The position numbers and the translations under genes are program-made. DNA of 7,102 nt, taken from JAOAJF01 sp046295675 (GTDB lineage Archaea; Micrarchaeota; Micrarchaeia; Anstonellales; Anstonellaceae). This document shows, piece by piece, positions 1 through 6,027 of the stretch. The DNA lies in NCBI GenBank assembly GCA_046295675.1, contig JBKBMW010000040.1, positions 1-7,102 of the forward strand, in the 5' to 3' direction. The notes beneath the pieces were generated by a model. The model saw nothing but the letters and a program-made list of their open reading frames with translations, did no database searches and had not been told where the DNA came from. Positions within the stretch are counted from its first letter, which is position 1, and each line of letters starts with the position of its first letter.

Positions 1-2
1 AA

Positions 3-281
3 TATAAGAATTTTTTAAAGAAAATAATTAGAGAGGAAGTGGAAAGGTTTAAATACCATAATGAGTTTTCTGCTTCTTTTTTGGCTGGTTTGTTTGATTA
101 TTGCGGAGAGATTCAAAAAAACTATGTGATTTTGAAAAGATGGGATAAAAAGGATAAAATGGTAATAGAAAATTTGGGATTTTATACTCAAGTAAAGGAA
201 GAAGGATTAATCATTTATCACAAAGAGATGTTTTTAAAATTTATAAAAAATTATTCTAAAAAACAGATTACCTTGTTATAA
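3..281 (+). CDS. LAGLIDADG-fold protein, C-terminal part (5' end outside window)
   Basis: The reading frame is open from base 3 to the TAA at 279-281, so the gene probably begins left of the window. A GTG at 39 could serve as a start, but the purine-rich GAGAGG before it is only 2 nt away, too close for a good ribosome-binding site. The segment FLAGLFDYCGEI (codons from about 81 to 116) matches the LAGLIDADG helix signature. The rest, a short strand (NYVILKRW), a helix (KKDKMVIENLGFY) and another strand-helix (GLIIYHKEMFLKFIKNY), fits one LAGLIDADG half-domain. The acidic residue expected at motif position 8 is Cys, so by family knowledge this half lacks its metal-binding catalytic side chain. 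It could be the second half of a two-repeat endonuclease, or a WhiA-like domesticated DNA/RNA-binding domain. The fold is moderately sure; the function is unknown. The gene converges on the next one with a 14-bp 3' overlap. Confidence 0.6.
   Translation, partial: YKNFLKKIIREEVERFKYHNEFSASFLAGLFDYCGEIQKNYVILKRWDKKDKMVIENLGFYTQVKEEGLIIYHKEMFLKFIKNYSKKQITLL
258..263 (-). terminator. Oligo-T terminator of the HEAT/OB gene
   Basis: Read on the minus strand this is six T, 5 nt past the stop codon at 268-270, with a second T6 tract at 245-250. Both lie within the coding end of the opposing gene, so the two convergent transcripts should overlap. Confidence 0.4.
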
Positions 282-1473
282 TAATTTGGCTATTTTTTGA
301 CAAAAGAAAACAAAGCTCACCTTTTTCATGGTCTGAACTTGCATTTGGATTTTTGATTATAAAATCAACATAAACATTTTTTAGTGAAACTAAATCTCCT
401 TTTTTAATTCCAAGTCCTTTTTCTTGGGAGAGATATAAAGGAAGATGGCTTTTTCCATCTGAAAGCAAGACCCTTACTAAGGTTATTGCTTTTTTTCCTT
501 TTAAAATAGAAACTGATGAAACATCTAAAACTTCTAATGGTAAAGTAGATATTTTTTTCATTCCTATTTTTAGACCGCTTAAGGAATCTATACCCCCTTC
601 TTGTTTTGCTTTTTTAATTGCTATTTTAAATGCAAGTGAGAGATTGTGTTTTAAGACAGAAAGGAGGTGTTTTTTTTCTTTTGTTAAATCTGATGCTTTT
701 ATACCTGGAGTGGATGCTAAACTAAAGGCAAGTTTATAAAAATCTAAAAAAGAAATTGGGAATTTTTCTTCTTTTTCTTCGCTTACAAGCTCCTCGCTAT
801 GTTCAATTTTTGGAATTGAAAGAATTGGGGAGGAAAGTTTTTCTTTAACTGAGGAAGGTAGAGGAAAGTCAAGATCTGCAGCCATAGTGGTTTCTTTTTG
901 TTGGATGTCTACTCCTTCTTTTTTTTCTTTTGTTTTTGGTTCCCCTTCTAAAGAAGAAATTGAAGCTAGGACTTTTTCTTTTTGTTCTGAAGTTGCTTGC
1001 AAAACTTCTTTTTTTGACTTTCTTGAAAAAAGTTTTTCTATAGATGGCAGAAGCTTTTCCTTTGAAACTTGAGAGGAGAATAATTTTTCTACTTGAGGCA
1101 TCATTAAATTTTTTTGTTTTTCTAGTTCCTCTGGAACCAGTGTACTCTCATGCAATTTTTCAAAGAATTTTTCTAAAGAACTAAAAGCTTCTTTATCTGA
1201 AGATTGGTATTTTTCCAACACTTTTTTGGCTGTTTGTTTTACTAATTCATTTTTATCAGCAGAGAGATCAATTAAAGCAAGAATTGCCCTTGGGTCAGAG
1301 AGAAAATGTGCAAGTTTTTTTGCAACCTCCTCCCTTATAGCTGGATTTTCATCAAAACTTAATGATACTAACCTATCTATTTCGTCTCCTTCTTCTGCGT
1401 TTTGCCCTATATTTTGATTATCCATAATTAATCTCTTTTGCTGTTTATCCTCAGATTTTTTTCCTTCTTTCAT
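268..1473 (-). CDS. HEAT-like / OB-fold domain protein of unknown function
   Basis: This encodes 401 aa in three parts. Residues about 32-90 are paired amphipathic helices resembling a HEAT repeat (for example NPAIREEVAKKLAHFLSD followed by PRAILALIDLSADKNELVKQ). Residues about 90-235 are a Lys/Glu/Ser-rich, probably flexible or coiled-coil linker in which 'EKLFS' recurs at 129-133 and 146-150. Residues about 240-401 contain a helical segment and then a beta-rich module (about 312-401) with ITLVRVLLSDG, GDLVSLKNVYVDF and a closing LCFLLSKNSQIIITR. This resembles the OB-fold of archaeal RPA-type single-stranded DNA-binding proteins. A nucleic-acid-binding role is inference. There is no signal peptide or membrane segment. 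Two starts are possible: ATG at 1473, which fits a leaderless mRNA from the TATA-like box at about 1502, or ATG at 1425 (residue 17), preceded by AAAAGAGATT. I prefer 1473, not strongly. Confidence 0.75.
   Translation of the reverse strand: MKEGKKSEDKQQKRLIMDNQNIGQNAEEGDEIDRLVSLSFDENPAIREEVAKKLAHFLSDPRAILALIDLSADKNELVKQTAKKVLEKYQSSDKEAFSSLEKFFEKLHESTLVPEELEKQKNLMMPQVEKLFSSQVSKEKLLPSIEKLFSRKSKKEVLQATSEQKEKVLASISSLEGEPKTKEKKEGVDIQQKETTMAADLDFPLPSSVKEKLSSPILSIPKIEHSEELVSEEKEEKFPISFLDFYKLAFSLASTPGIKASDLTKEKKHLLSVLKHNLSLAFKIAIKKAKQEGGIDSLSGLKIGMKKISTLPLEVLDVSSVSILKGKKAITLVRVLLSDGKSHLPLYLSQEKGLGIKKGDLVSLKNVYVDFIIKNPNASSDHEKGELCFLLSKNSQIIITR
293..298 (+). terminator. Oligo-T terminator of the LAGLIDADG-like gene
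   Basis: A run of six T lies 12 nt past the TAA of the plus-strand gene, the type of oligo-T tract at which archaeal RNA polymerase stops. It falls inside the 3' end of the opposing gene. Confidence 0.4.
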
Positions 1474-1496
1474 CCATTATAAATAAAATAAAGAAG

Positions 1497-1507
1497 ATAT
1501 ATAAAAT
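1497..1507 (-). promoter_or_regulatory. TATA box of the HEAT/OB gene
   Basis: Read on the minus strand this is ATTTTATATAT, a good archaeal box A. Its centre is about 29 nt from the ATG at 1473, so transcription would start almost at the first codon (leaderless mRNA). Confidence 0.45.
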
Positions 1508-1595
1508 TTTGTTGTTAAAACTAACAAAGAAATTTTTCGTTTTTATAAAGAGATTATAAAGCTTTTGAGAAAAAAACAAATAGAAGATAGAAAGT

Positions 1596-1603
1596 TTTAA
1601 ATA
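1596..1603 (+). promoter_or_regulatory. TATA box of tRNA-Ala / DHH nuclease transcript
   Basis: TTTAAATA preceded by a purine-rich GAAAG (BRE-like) matches the archaeal promoter consensus. Its centre lies about 34 nt before the tRNA, placing the transcription start near 1625 with a short leader to be removed by RNase P. Confidence 0.6.
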
Positions 1604-1633
1604 TTAAAAGAATAACAGAGATAAAATAAAGAT

Positions 1634-1705
1634 GGGCTTGTAGCGCAGTGGTAGCGCGCCTGCTTTGCAAGCAGGAGGTCGAGGGTTCAAATCCCTCCAA
1701 GTCCA
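1634..1705 (+). tRNA. tRNA-Ala (UGC)
   Basis: All four arms can be drawn. The acceptor GGGCTTG pairs with CAAGTCC. The D-arm is GCGC/GCGC. The anticodon stem CCTGC/GCAGG carries the loop TTTGCAA, giving anticodon TGC. The T-arm is GAGGG/CCCTC with loop TTCAAAT. The third acceptor pair is G-U, the hallmark alanine identity element G3:U70, and the discriminator base is A. The gene has no intron and no encoded CCA, so the CCA must be added by nucleotidyltransferase. It would read GCN alanine codons, mainly GCA/GCG. No T-tract follows it, so it is probably co-transcribed with the nuclease gene 20 nt downstream. Confidence 0.97.
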
Positions 1706-1725
1706 TAAAAAGAAAAAATGAGATT

Positions 1726-3054
1726 ATGGATAAATTAGAGCTTTTTTTAAAACGAGCAAAAGAATGCTCAGAAACAATAGAAAAAATGTCAAATCCATTA
1801 GTAATTACACATTACGATTGTGATGGTTTGTGTGCTGGAGCGATTGTGTGTAAGTTTTTAGAGGCCAAGAATATTGATTATAGAATTAAAATTATTAGAA
1901 AACTTGGCGAAGAAGAAATTGAAGGATTAAAAAACGAAGATGAATTGATTTTCTCTGATCTTGGAGGAGGAAACAAAAAAATAAATGAGCTTTTTGGTCA
2001 AGTAGTAATTTTTGATCACCATCAAACCGAGGGAATAGAAAAACTACAACTAAATCCCCATCTTTTTGGACTGGATGGTGGCACTGAAATGTCTGGATCA
2101 ACATGTACATATTTTGCATTAGAAAAGCTCCCAGAGATAGCTATAGTTGGAGCAGTTGGAGATATGCAATACCCAATGAAAGGTGCAAATAAAAAGTTAT
2201 TGGAGATTTTTCAAAAAGAAGGAAAAGTTGAAGCAAAAATAGATCTAAAAATATATGGGAGAATGAGTAGACCATTACCTCAACTTTTGGCTTATTCTGA
2301 TGACCCTTACTTCCCCGGGTTAGCAAATAATGAAGCAAGGTGCGAATTATTTTTGGAAAGTTTAGGGATAAAAAAAATTGGACAGAAATGGCCAACTTAT
2401 AACGAATTAGATCAAAACAATAAGCAGAAACTTATAGGTGGCTTAGCTAGCTATTTGACAGAATATTATAAAACAAAGATTTCTGCAAATTATTTAATAA
2501 ATGAGGTTTACAACCTAAAAAAATTTGAAAATATTCCGGAGCTTTATGATGCTGGAGAATTTTCTACAATGCTTAATGCCTGTGGGAGACATAAAAAGGA
2601 AGAACTAGGATTAGCTATTTGTATGGGGGACAAAACTGCAATAGAAGAAGGAAAAAAGATTCTTGCTCAACATAGAAAAGCATTAAAAGATGGAATTGAA
2701 TATGCTACAAAAAACACAGTAGATTTTGGTACTTATTTGTTTTTAGATGCAAGAGGAATAATTGATGATGGGATTATAGGAGTGGTTGCTGGAATGGTAT
2801 TTGGTGGCATTAGAAAAAAACCAATTTTAGCAATTGCATTGGATGAAAAAAATCAAATAAAAATATCTACAAGAGGTACAAATGAACTTGTAAAAAACGG
2901 CTTAAATTTAGGATTGGCTTTAAAAAAAACCACTGAACTTATAGGAGGGCAAGGAGGTGGGCATAAGATAGCTGCGGGTGCAACCATCCCAAAGAATGCT
3001 TTAAATGAATTTTTAGTGGAATTTGAGAAAGTTTTGAAAGAACAAATCAAGTAA
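1726..3054 (+). CDS. DHH/DHHA1 phosphoesterase, archaeal RecJ/GAN-like nuclease
   Basis: This 442-aa protein shows the DHH-superfamily motifs in order: HYDCDG at residues 29-34, SDLGGG at 77-82, DHH at 97-99 and VGAVGD at 141-146. These supply the Asp/His ligands for the catalytic metals. The C-terminal DHHA1 substrate-binding domain carries GGQGGGHKIAAG at about 407-418. Length and order match the archaeal RecJ-like nucleases (GAN in Thermococcales), which are related to Cdc45, bind GINS and degrade single-stranded nucleic acid 5' to 3'. Some archaeal relatives act on RNA or nanoRNA, so the substrate is not certain. It is a soluble cytoplasmic protein. The frame stays open upstream to 1648, but that stretch is inside tRNA-Ala, so ATG 1726 is the credible start. 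No Shine-Dalgarno sequence precedes it. The gene ends 17 bp from the convergent secreted-protein gene. Confidence 0.92.
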   Translation: MDKLELFLKRAKECSETIEKMSNPLVITHYDCDGLCAGAIVCKFLEAKNIDYRIKIIRKLGEEEIEGLKNEDELIFSDLGGGNKKINELFGQVVIFDHHQTEGIEKLQLNPHLFGLDGGTEMSGSTCTYFALEKLPEIAIVGAVGDMQYPMKGANKKLLEIFQKEGKVEAKIDLKIYGRMSRPLPQLLAYSDDPYFPGLANNEARCELFLESLGIKKIGQKWPTYNELDQNNKQKLIGGLASYLTEYYKTKISANYLINEVYNLKKFENIPELYDAGEFSTMLNACGRHKKEELGLAICMGDKTAIEEGKKILAQHRKALKDGIEYATKNTVDFGTYLFLDARGIIDDGIIGVVAGMVFGGIRKKPILAIALDEKNQIKISTRGTNELVKNGLNLGLALKKTTELIGGQGGGHKIAAGATIPKNALNEFLVEFEKVLKEQIK

Positions 3055-3057
3055 AAT

Positions 3058-3062
3058 AAAAA
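3058..3062 (-). terminator. Oligo-T terminator of the pyrB operon
   Basis: On the minus strand there are five T, 10-14 nt past the stop of the secreted-protein gene, in the 17-bp gap between convergent genes. No comparable T-tract serves the plus-strand nuclease gene nearby, so its transcript may run antisense into the neighbour. Confidence 0.35.
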
Positions 3063-3071
3063 GAGATAAAG

Positions 3072-4427
3072 CTAATCCCTAAGCCATAGCGCAATGCTAG
3101 ATAAACCTAAAATAAAAAGGAAGGATAGAAACTGATCTTGAATAATTATAAACTTAATAGAATCAAAAAAGGTATAGTAGGAAGCTCGATTTTTTTCATT
3201 TAATGGAGAAAAAAGAGTATTGTTTAAGGAGTAAATTTGAGAAATAGATGCATTATTATCTGTTTGAAAAAAAGAAGAATTAGAGAAAAGTTGTCTTAGG
3301 CCAGAAGCTGACCTAAAGGTTAGCTCTTTGTCAAAGGAATAAATTTGATTAAAATCATCCAAAAAATGAAAGGAAAAGGGCCTTTTTCCAATAGAATAAG
3401 GTAAAAAAGCATGAGAAAAATATTGGTGAGCAAAATTATGGTCTTCTTTTATAAAAAAAGAAGAATTTAAAAACTTAAAAGTAGAGTTAGAAAAAATTTT
3501 GTTTTCTTTTAGAGGGGGTTGAAGATTTTCTCTATAAATATTTTGAAAAGAGAAGGGATCAGTTTTAATAGAATAGGAAGCAAATCTATTAGAGGCAATA
3601 AAGTTTGCAGAAGTGAGCCAAATTTTGTTTGCATAAGCATTTGATAAAAAAACAAATTTTGCTTGTGGTGAAAAGGAAAGTTGTTCATTATCAATTGGTT
3701 GGAGAAGATAAAATAATGGTTTGGAGTGTTCCACCTCAAAAATCATCCTATCTGAAACAGGATAGGAAAATTTTTTTATATAAGTTCTGCTTTCTGCTCT
3801 ACAGTTTATTCCATTTTTAGTTATTTCCACAATATAATCCATTTCAAAAACATTATAGGAAATATTGATTTCGCCCTCAAATTGTAGATCTAAAATCGGT
3901 AAAACTGGTTCTTTGAAGTTTGCTTTTGTTTTTAGAAGAGATATTTCCATATCTGAAAATTGGATTGGAAAAGGATCTTGAGAATTTTGATCAAATTGAT
4001 AGGATTTTGAGATTGAGTCTAAACTTACTTTTAAGGTACCACCAAAACTTGGTTTTTCAGCTACTCTAAAACTTCTATATGGCTGCCCACAAGCATTTGG
4101 AGTAAGATAAATAATATAATAATCTGGATGATCCTCCCCCCAAATCCAAAAAAAGTTTTTTATTTTATTAGCCGAGGTTCTATTTGAAACTGAAGGATAG
4201 AGAGAAGTAAACTTAAAAAAAGCATAGTGAAATGGATTTGATAGAGATGGTTCTTGAAAGGTTAACCAAGGAGGTCTTTGTTTTACAAAAGAACTTTGTG
4301 AAACTAAATTCAAGTTATGCGAATAAACACTTTGATGTGGTGGATAGTCATAAAAAGAAGTTGATTGAGAAAAGATAGGATAAAAAAATATAAAAATAAA
4401 GATAAAAAGAAAAGTTTTTTGAATCAT
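3072..4427 (-). CDS. Predicted secreted, C-terminally anchored protein of unknown function
   Basis: I do not recognise this 451-aa protein. It begins with a clear signal peptide (MIQKTFLFIFIFIFFYPIF, likely cleaved near SQS) and ends with one hydrophobic segment (SFLFILGLSSIALWL) followed by RD. Most of it should therefore face the cell exterior with a C-terminal anchor. The ectodomain is rich in Ser, Asn, Phe and Tyr, has only two cysteines (in PNACGQ and INCRAES, possibly a disulfide) and has seven N-X-S/T sequons (NRT, NIS, NST, two NSS, NAS, NNT). These are compatible with N-glycosylation and an envelope or adhesin role, but this is inference. The frame opens 7 codons earlier at a TTG (4448) inside pyrB. 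I chose the ATG at 4427, which starts 5 nt after the pyrB stop. No Shine-Dalgarno sequence is seen. The gene is probably expressed by read-through from pyrB. Confidence 0.75.
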   Translation of the reverse strand: MIQKTFLFIFIFIFFYPIFSQSTSFYDYPPHQSVYSHNLNLVSQSSFVKQRPPWLTFQEPSLSNPFHYAFFKFTSLYPSVSNRTSANKIKNFFWIWGEDHPDYYIIYLTPNACGQPYRSFRVAEKPSFGGTLKVSLDSISKSYQFDQNSQDPFPIQFSDMEISLLKTKANFKEPVLPILDLQFEGEINISYNVFEMDYIVEITKNGINCRAESRTYIKKFSYPVSDRMIFEVEHSKPLFYLLQPIDNEQLSFSPQAKFVFLSNAYANKIWLTSANFIASNRFASYSIKTDPFSFQNIYRENLQPPLKENKIFSNSTFKFLNSSFFIKEDHNFAHQYFSHAFLPYSIGKRPFSFHFLDDFNQIYSFDKELTFRSASGLRQLFSNSSFFQTDNNASISQIYSLNNTLFSPLNEKNRASYYTFFDSIKFIIIQDQFLSFLFILGLSSIALWLRD

Positions 4428-4432
4428 TTTAA

Positions 4433-5317
4433 TCAGTTTGATAAACAATAATCCAAAACTGCTGCTCTTAATGGAATGCCATTTTTTGCTTGCTCAAAAT
4501 ATTTTGCATGAGTGGTATTATCGATTTGAATAGGAAGCTCACTTAATCTTGGAAGAGGATGTAAAATTATCATATTTTTCTTTGCATGTTTTAAAAGGTT
4601 TAGATTTAAAGAATAGGATTTTTCTAAACCCTTTGGTTTTTTGTTTTTAAAACGCTCGTATTGTATTCTAGTCATATACAAAACATCTATATTTTTTAAA
4701 TTAATCGAAGAAGAATAGGTTATATTTATTTTTTCCTTTATTTTTGAAAAAAATTGTTTGTCTAAAGAAAGTTGTTTTGGACAAAAAAGGCTGATAGAAA
4801 CATCAAAATTAGACAAGGCAAGAAGTAAAGAATGAATAGTCCTTCCGTTTTTTAAGTCTCCGACCATTAAGATATTTAATCCGTCGATTTTTCCAAATTC
4901 TTTTTTTATTGTATAAAGATCAATAAGGGCTTGTGTTGGATGTTCATCTATTCCATTTCCTGCATTTATAATTGGACAAGAAAATGAAACATTTTGAAAA
5001 ATGTTTTCATCTGGATGCCTAATTACCATAATATCGGAATACCCCATTAGTATTTTTAGAGTATCTGAAATACTCTCTCCTTTTTTTTGAGAAGAAAAAT
5101 TTGGAGAGTAATCCAAAACTTTTAAACCGAGCTTATATGCTGAAGCAGTAAATGACAGTTTTGTTCTTGTGGAGGGCTCAAAGAAAGCCAAGGTAAGAAT
5201 TTTAGAAATATACTTATTTTCCAACATTTTTGGATTTTTTTCTATAGAAAAAGCTGTTTCTAAAATCTGCTCTATTTTGCTTTTTGAAAAATTTTTTAGA
5301 CTTAAAAAGTTTGCCAT
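4433..5317 (-). CDS. pyrB: Aspartate carbamoyltransferase catalytic chain
   Basis: This 294-aa enzyme joins carbamoyl phosphate and L-aspartate to give N-carbamoyl-aspartate, the second step of de novo UMP synthesis, in the cytoplasm. The family signatures are complete: the carbamoyl-phosphate loop FEPSTRT (46-52), the Ser/Lys pair supplied by the neighbouring subunit (S75 and K79 in SSQKKGES, matching E. coli S80/K84), RHP (100-102), HPTQ (126-129), GDLKNGRT (153-160), the aspartate-binding MTRIQ (215-219) and HPLPR (253-257). The length is normal for the catalytic chain (about 300-310). The ATG at 5317 begins the conserved N-terminus and has no Shine-Dalgarno sequence. An AT-rich box at about 5341 fits a leaderless mRNA. 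The regulatory-chain gene pyrI, often next to pyrB in archaea, is not adjacent; an unrelated secreted protein follows instead. Confidence 0.96.
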   Translation of the reverse strand: MANFLSLKNFSKSKIEQILETAFSIEKNPKMLENKYISKILTLAFFEPSTRTKLSFTASAYKLGLKVLDYSPNFSSQKKGESISDTLKILMGYSDIMVIRHPDENIFQNVSFSCPIINAGNGIDEHPTQALIDLYTIKKEFGKIDGLNILMVGDLKNGRTIHSLLLALSNFDVSISLFCPKQLSLDKQFFSKIKEKINITYSSSINLKNIDVLYMTRIQYERFKNKKPKGLEKSYSLNLNLLKHAKKNMIILHPLPRLSELPIQIDNTTHAKYFEQAKNGIPLRAAVLDYCLSN

Positions 5318-5336
5318 AAGATAGCTACTAAAGGAA

Positions 5337-5346
5337 AATAAAAAAA
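5337..5346 (-). promoter_or_regulatory. Possible box A of pyrB
   Basis: On the minus strand this is TTTTTTTATT preceded by CAAAAG. It is centred about 25 nt from the pyrB ATG, so it would drive a leaderless transcript. The region is so AT-rich that chance is a real alternative. Confidence 0.35.
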
Positions 5347-5363
5347 CTTTTGCTAAAGCTTTT

Positions 5364-5369
5364 AAAAAA
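5364..5369 (-). terminator. Oligo-T terminator of tRNA-Ile
   Basis: On the minus strand six T lie 6 nt past the tRNA discriminator base. This would separate the tRNA transcript from pyrB, which starts 58 bp beyond the tRNA. Confidence 0.5.
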
Positions 5370-5375
5370 GAGGAT

Positions 5376-5481
5376 TGGGCCCGAAGGGATTTGAACCCTT
5401 GACCTACAGCTTGCTTAGAGTAACCACTTTATCGTGGTAGTCATATAAGACTGCCGCTCTAACCAGCTGAGCTACGGGCCC
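5376..5481 (-). tRNA. tRNA-Ile (UAU), with a 32-nt intron
   Basis: The mature 74-nt tRNA has acceptor GGGCCCG/CGGGCCC, D-arm GCTC/GAGC, anticodon stem GCAGT/GCTGT (with a G-U pair at each end), variable loop AGGTC, T-arm AAGGG/CCCTT with TTCAAAT, and discriminator A. After intron removal the anticodon loop is CTTATAA, giving anticodon TAT (5445-5447) for isoleucine AUA codons, which are common in the genes of this window. Most archaea read AUA with a CAU tRNA modified to agmatidine by TiaS, so an encoded UAU is unusual. No CCA is encoded. The assignment depends on the splice sites, but these sit exactly at the canonical position 37/38. Confidence 0.9.
5412..5443 (-). other. Bulge-helix-bulge tRNA intron
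   Basis: The precursor forms a canonical hBHBh' motif. The anticodon stem is followed by a 4-bp central helix (CTTA of the anticodon loop with TAAG near the intron's 3' end), a 3-nt bulge TA^T at the 5' site and a 3-nt bulge CA^A at the 3' site. The internal helix has CCAC/GTGG at its tip with loop GATAAA. By family knowledge the archaeal EndA splicing endonuclease cuts after the second base of each bulge, giving a 32-nt intron. Confidence 0.88.
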
Positions 5482-5582
5482 ATTGGTAGATAAATATATA
5501 ACAATGTAAAAAATAAAAATATGAGTTTGTCTAAAGTTATAGGGATGGGAAGAAATAAAATAAATTATAAGGTAATAGGCAT
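5482..5582. promoter_or_regulatory. Divergent promoter region of tRNA-Ile and rnp4
   Basis: This 101-bp spacer separates the minus-strand tRNA-Ile and plus-strand rnp4. For the tRNA, TTTTTATT on the minus strand (5512-5519) would start transcription about 9 nt before the tRNA; a stronger-looking TTATATAT near 5493-5500 is too close to the gene. For rnp4, an AT-rich stretch at about 5554-5570 is placed for a near-leaderless start at the ATG 5583. Neither is a clean consensus. Confidence 0.3.
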
Positions 5583-5939
5583 ATGCTTTATAGAATAAAA
5601 AAAACAGAAAAAATTAAAGTTAAATTGCCCTCGTTAAAAGAGATAGTTGCCAAAAGAATTGATGATTTAATAGAGAATGCTTATAAGATTGCAAAAAGAC
5701 AACCAGAATATGCAATAAGATATATAAAAATGGCAAGAAAAATTGCGATGAGAAATAATGTTCCGATAACCTCAAAAAGAAAGCAACTTTTTTGTAAGAG
5801 ATGTAATTTTCCTTATTTGGATGGAGGATTTAAAATAAAGAAGGAGAAAGATTTTATAATATTTTTATGTCTTAGATGTAAAAATGAGTACAAAATACAT
5901 AAATCAAAATTGATTGAGAGATATAAGGAGAATTATTAA
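5583..5939 (+). CDS. rnp4: Ribonuclease P protein component 4 (Rpp21/Rpr2 family)
   Basis: This 118-aa protein is a subunit of archaeal RNase P, the ribonucleoprotein that trims the 5' leaders of precursor tRNAs. In known archaea this subunit pairs with Rpp29 and helps the RNA subunit's specificity domain. The fold is visible: two helices (about 17-37 and 40-57, with the family-like YAIRYIKMARKIAMRNNV), then a zinc ribbon with Cys71-X2-Cys74 and Cys96-X2-Cys99. It is highly basic. The N-terminus carries roughly ten extra residues before the usual helix, so the true start could be slightly internal, but no later ATG precedes the conserved helices. No Shine-Dalgarno sequence is present upstream. 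It appears to be a single-gene unit, with a T6 tract 33 nt after the stop. Confidence 0.93.
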   Translation: MLYRIKKTEKIKVKLPSLKEIVAKRIDDLIENAYKIAKRQPEYAIRYIKMARKIAMRNNVPITSKRKQLFCKRCNFPYLDGGFKIKKEKDFIIFLCLRCKNEYKIHKSKLIERYKENY

Positions 5940-5972
5940 CTGCTAAAAACATAAACAATAACGACAGTAGCC

Positions 5973-5978
5973 TTTTTT
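5973..5978 (+). terminator. Oligo-T terminator of rnp4
   Basis: Six T in the context CCTTTTTTAAG lie 33 nt after the rnp4 stop and before the rps19e promoter. A weak stem can be drawn from AACAAT and TAGC upstream to GCTA and ATTGTT downstream, but archaeal termination does not need it. Confidence 0.4.
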
Positions 5979-6027
5979 AAGAGCAGCTAATTGTTAATAA
6001 TTTAAAAGCTTTCAAAGACCAAGAACA

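Larger units (their letters stand above)
1474..1633. other. Divergent intergenic region
   Basis: This AT-rich spacer lies between the minus-strand HEAT/OB gene and the plus-strand tRNA-Ala. It holds a TATA-like box near each end. In between is a weak inverted repeat, TTTGTT (1508-1513) with AACAAA (1523-1528), around a 9-nt spacer, and a further TATA-like string TTTTTATAAAG near 1540-1550. No open reading frame or RNA gene is visible in it. Confidence 0.5.

Noticed and set aside
46..57. GGTTTAAATACC resembles a strong archaeal TATA box with its BRE.
   Set aside because: It falls inside the open LAGLIDADG-like frame, just before the conserved motif, and no gene starts about 25 nt downstream.
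887..1417. Plus-strand frames within the HEAT/OB gene.
   Set aside because: They are antisense shadows of its Lys/Glu/Ser-rich coding region, rich in Phe and Ser with no recognisable domain.
1508..1528. Inverted repeat TTTGTT / AACAAA as an operator.
   Set aside because: Six A/T-rich pairs around a 9-nt gap are expected by chance in this sequence, and no regulator is in view.
1648..1725. A longer N-terminus for the DHH nuclease starting at 1648.
   Set aside because: These codons lie inside tRNA-Ala and its trailer; the conserved protein begins at ATG 1726.
4428..4448. A TTG start for the secreted protein overlapping pyrB.
   Set aside because: The ATG at 4427 gives a normal signal peptide directly after the pyrB stop, whereas the TTG adds seven residues without a ribosome-binding site.
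5521..5598. A 25-codon ORF beginning ATGAGTTTG that overlaps the rnp4 start.
   Set aside because: It is short, has no ribosome-binding site and resembles no known peptide; likely chance in the promoter region.
5958..5997. Stem of AACAAT plus TAGC with GCTA plus ATTGTT as an RNA gene after rnp4.
   Set aside because: The helices are short and interrupted on one side by eight bases; the T6 tract alone explains the site.
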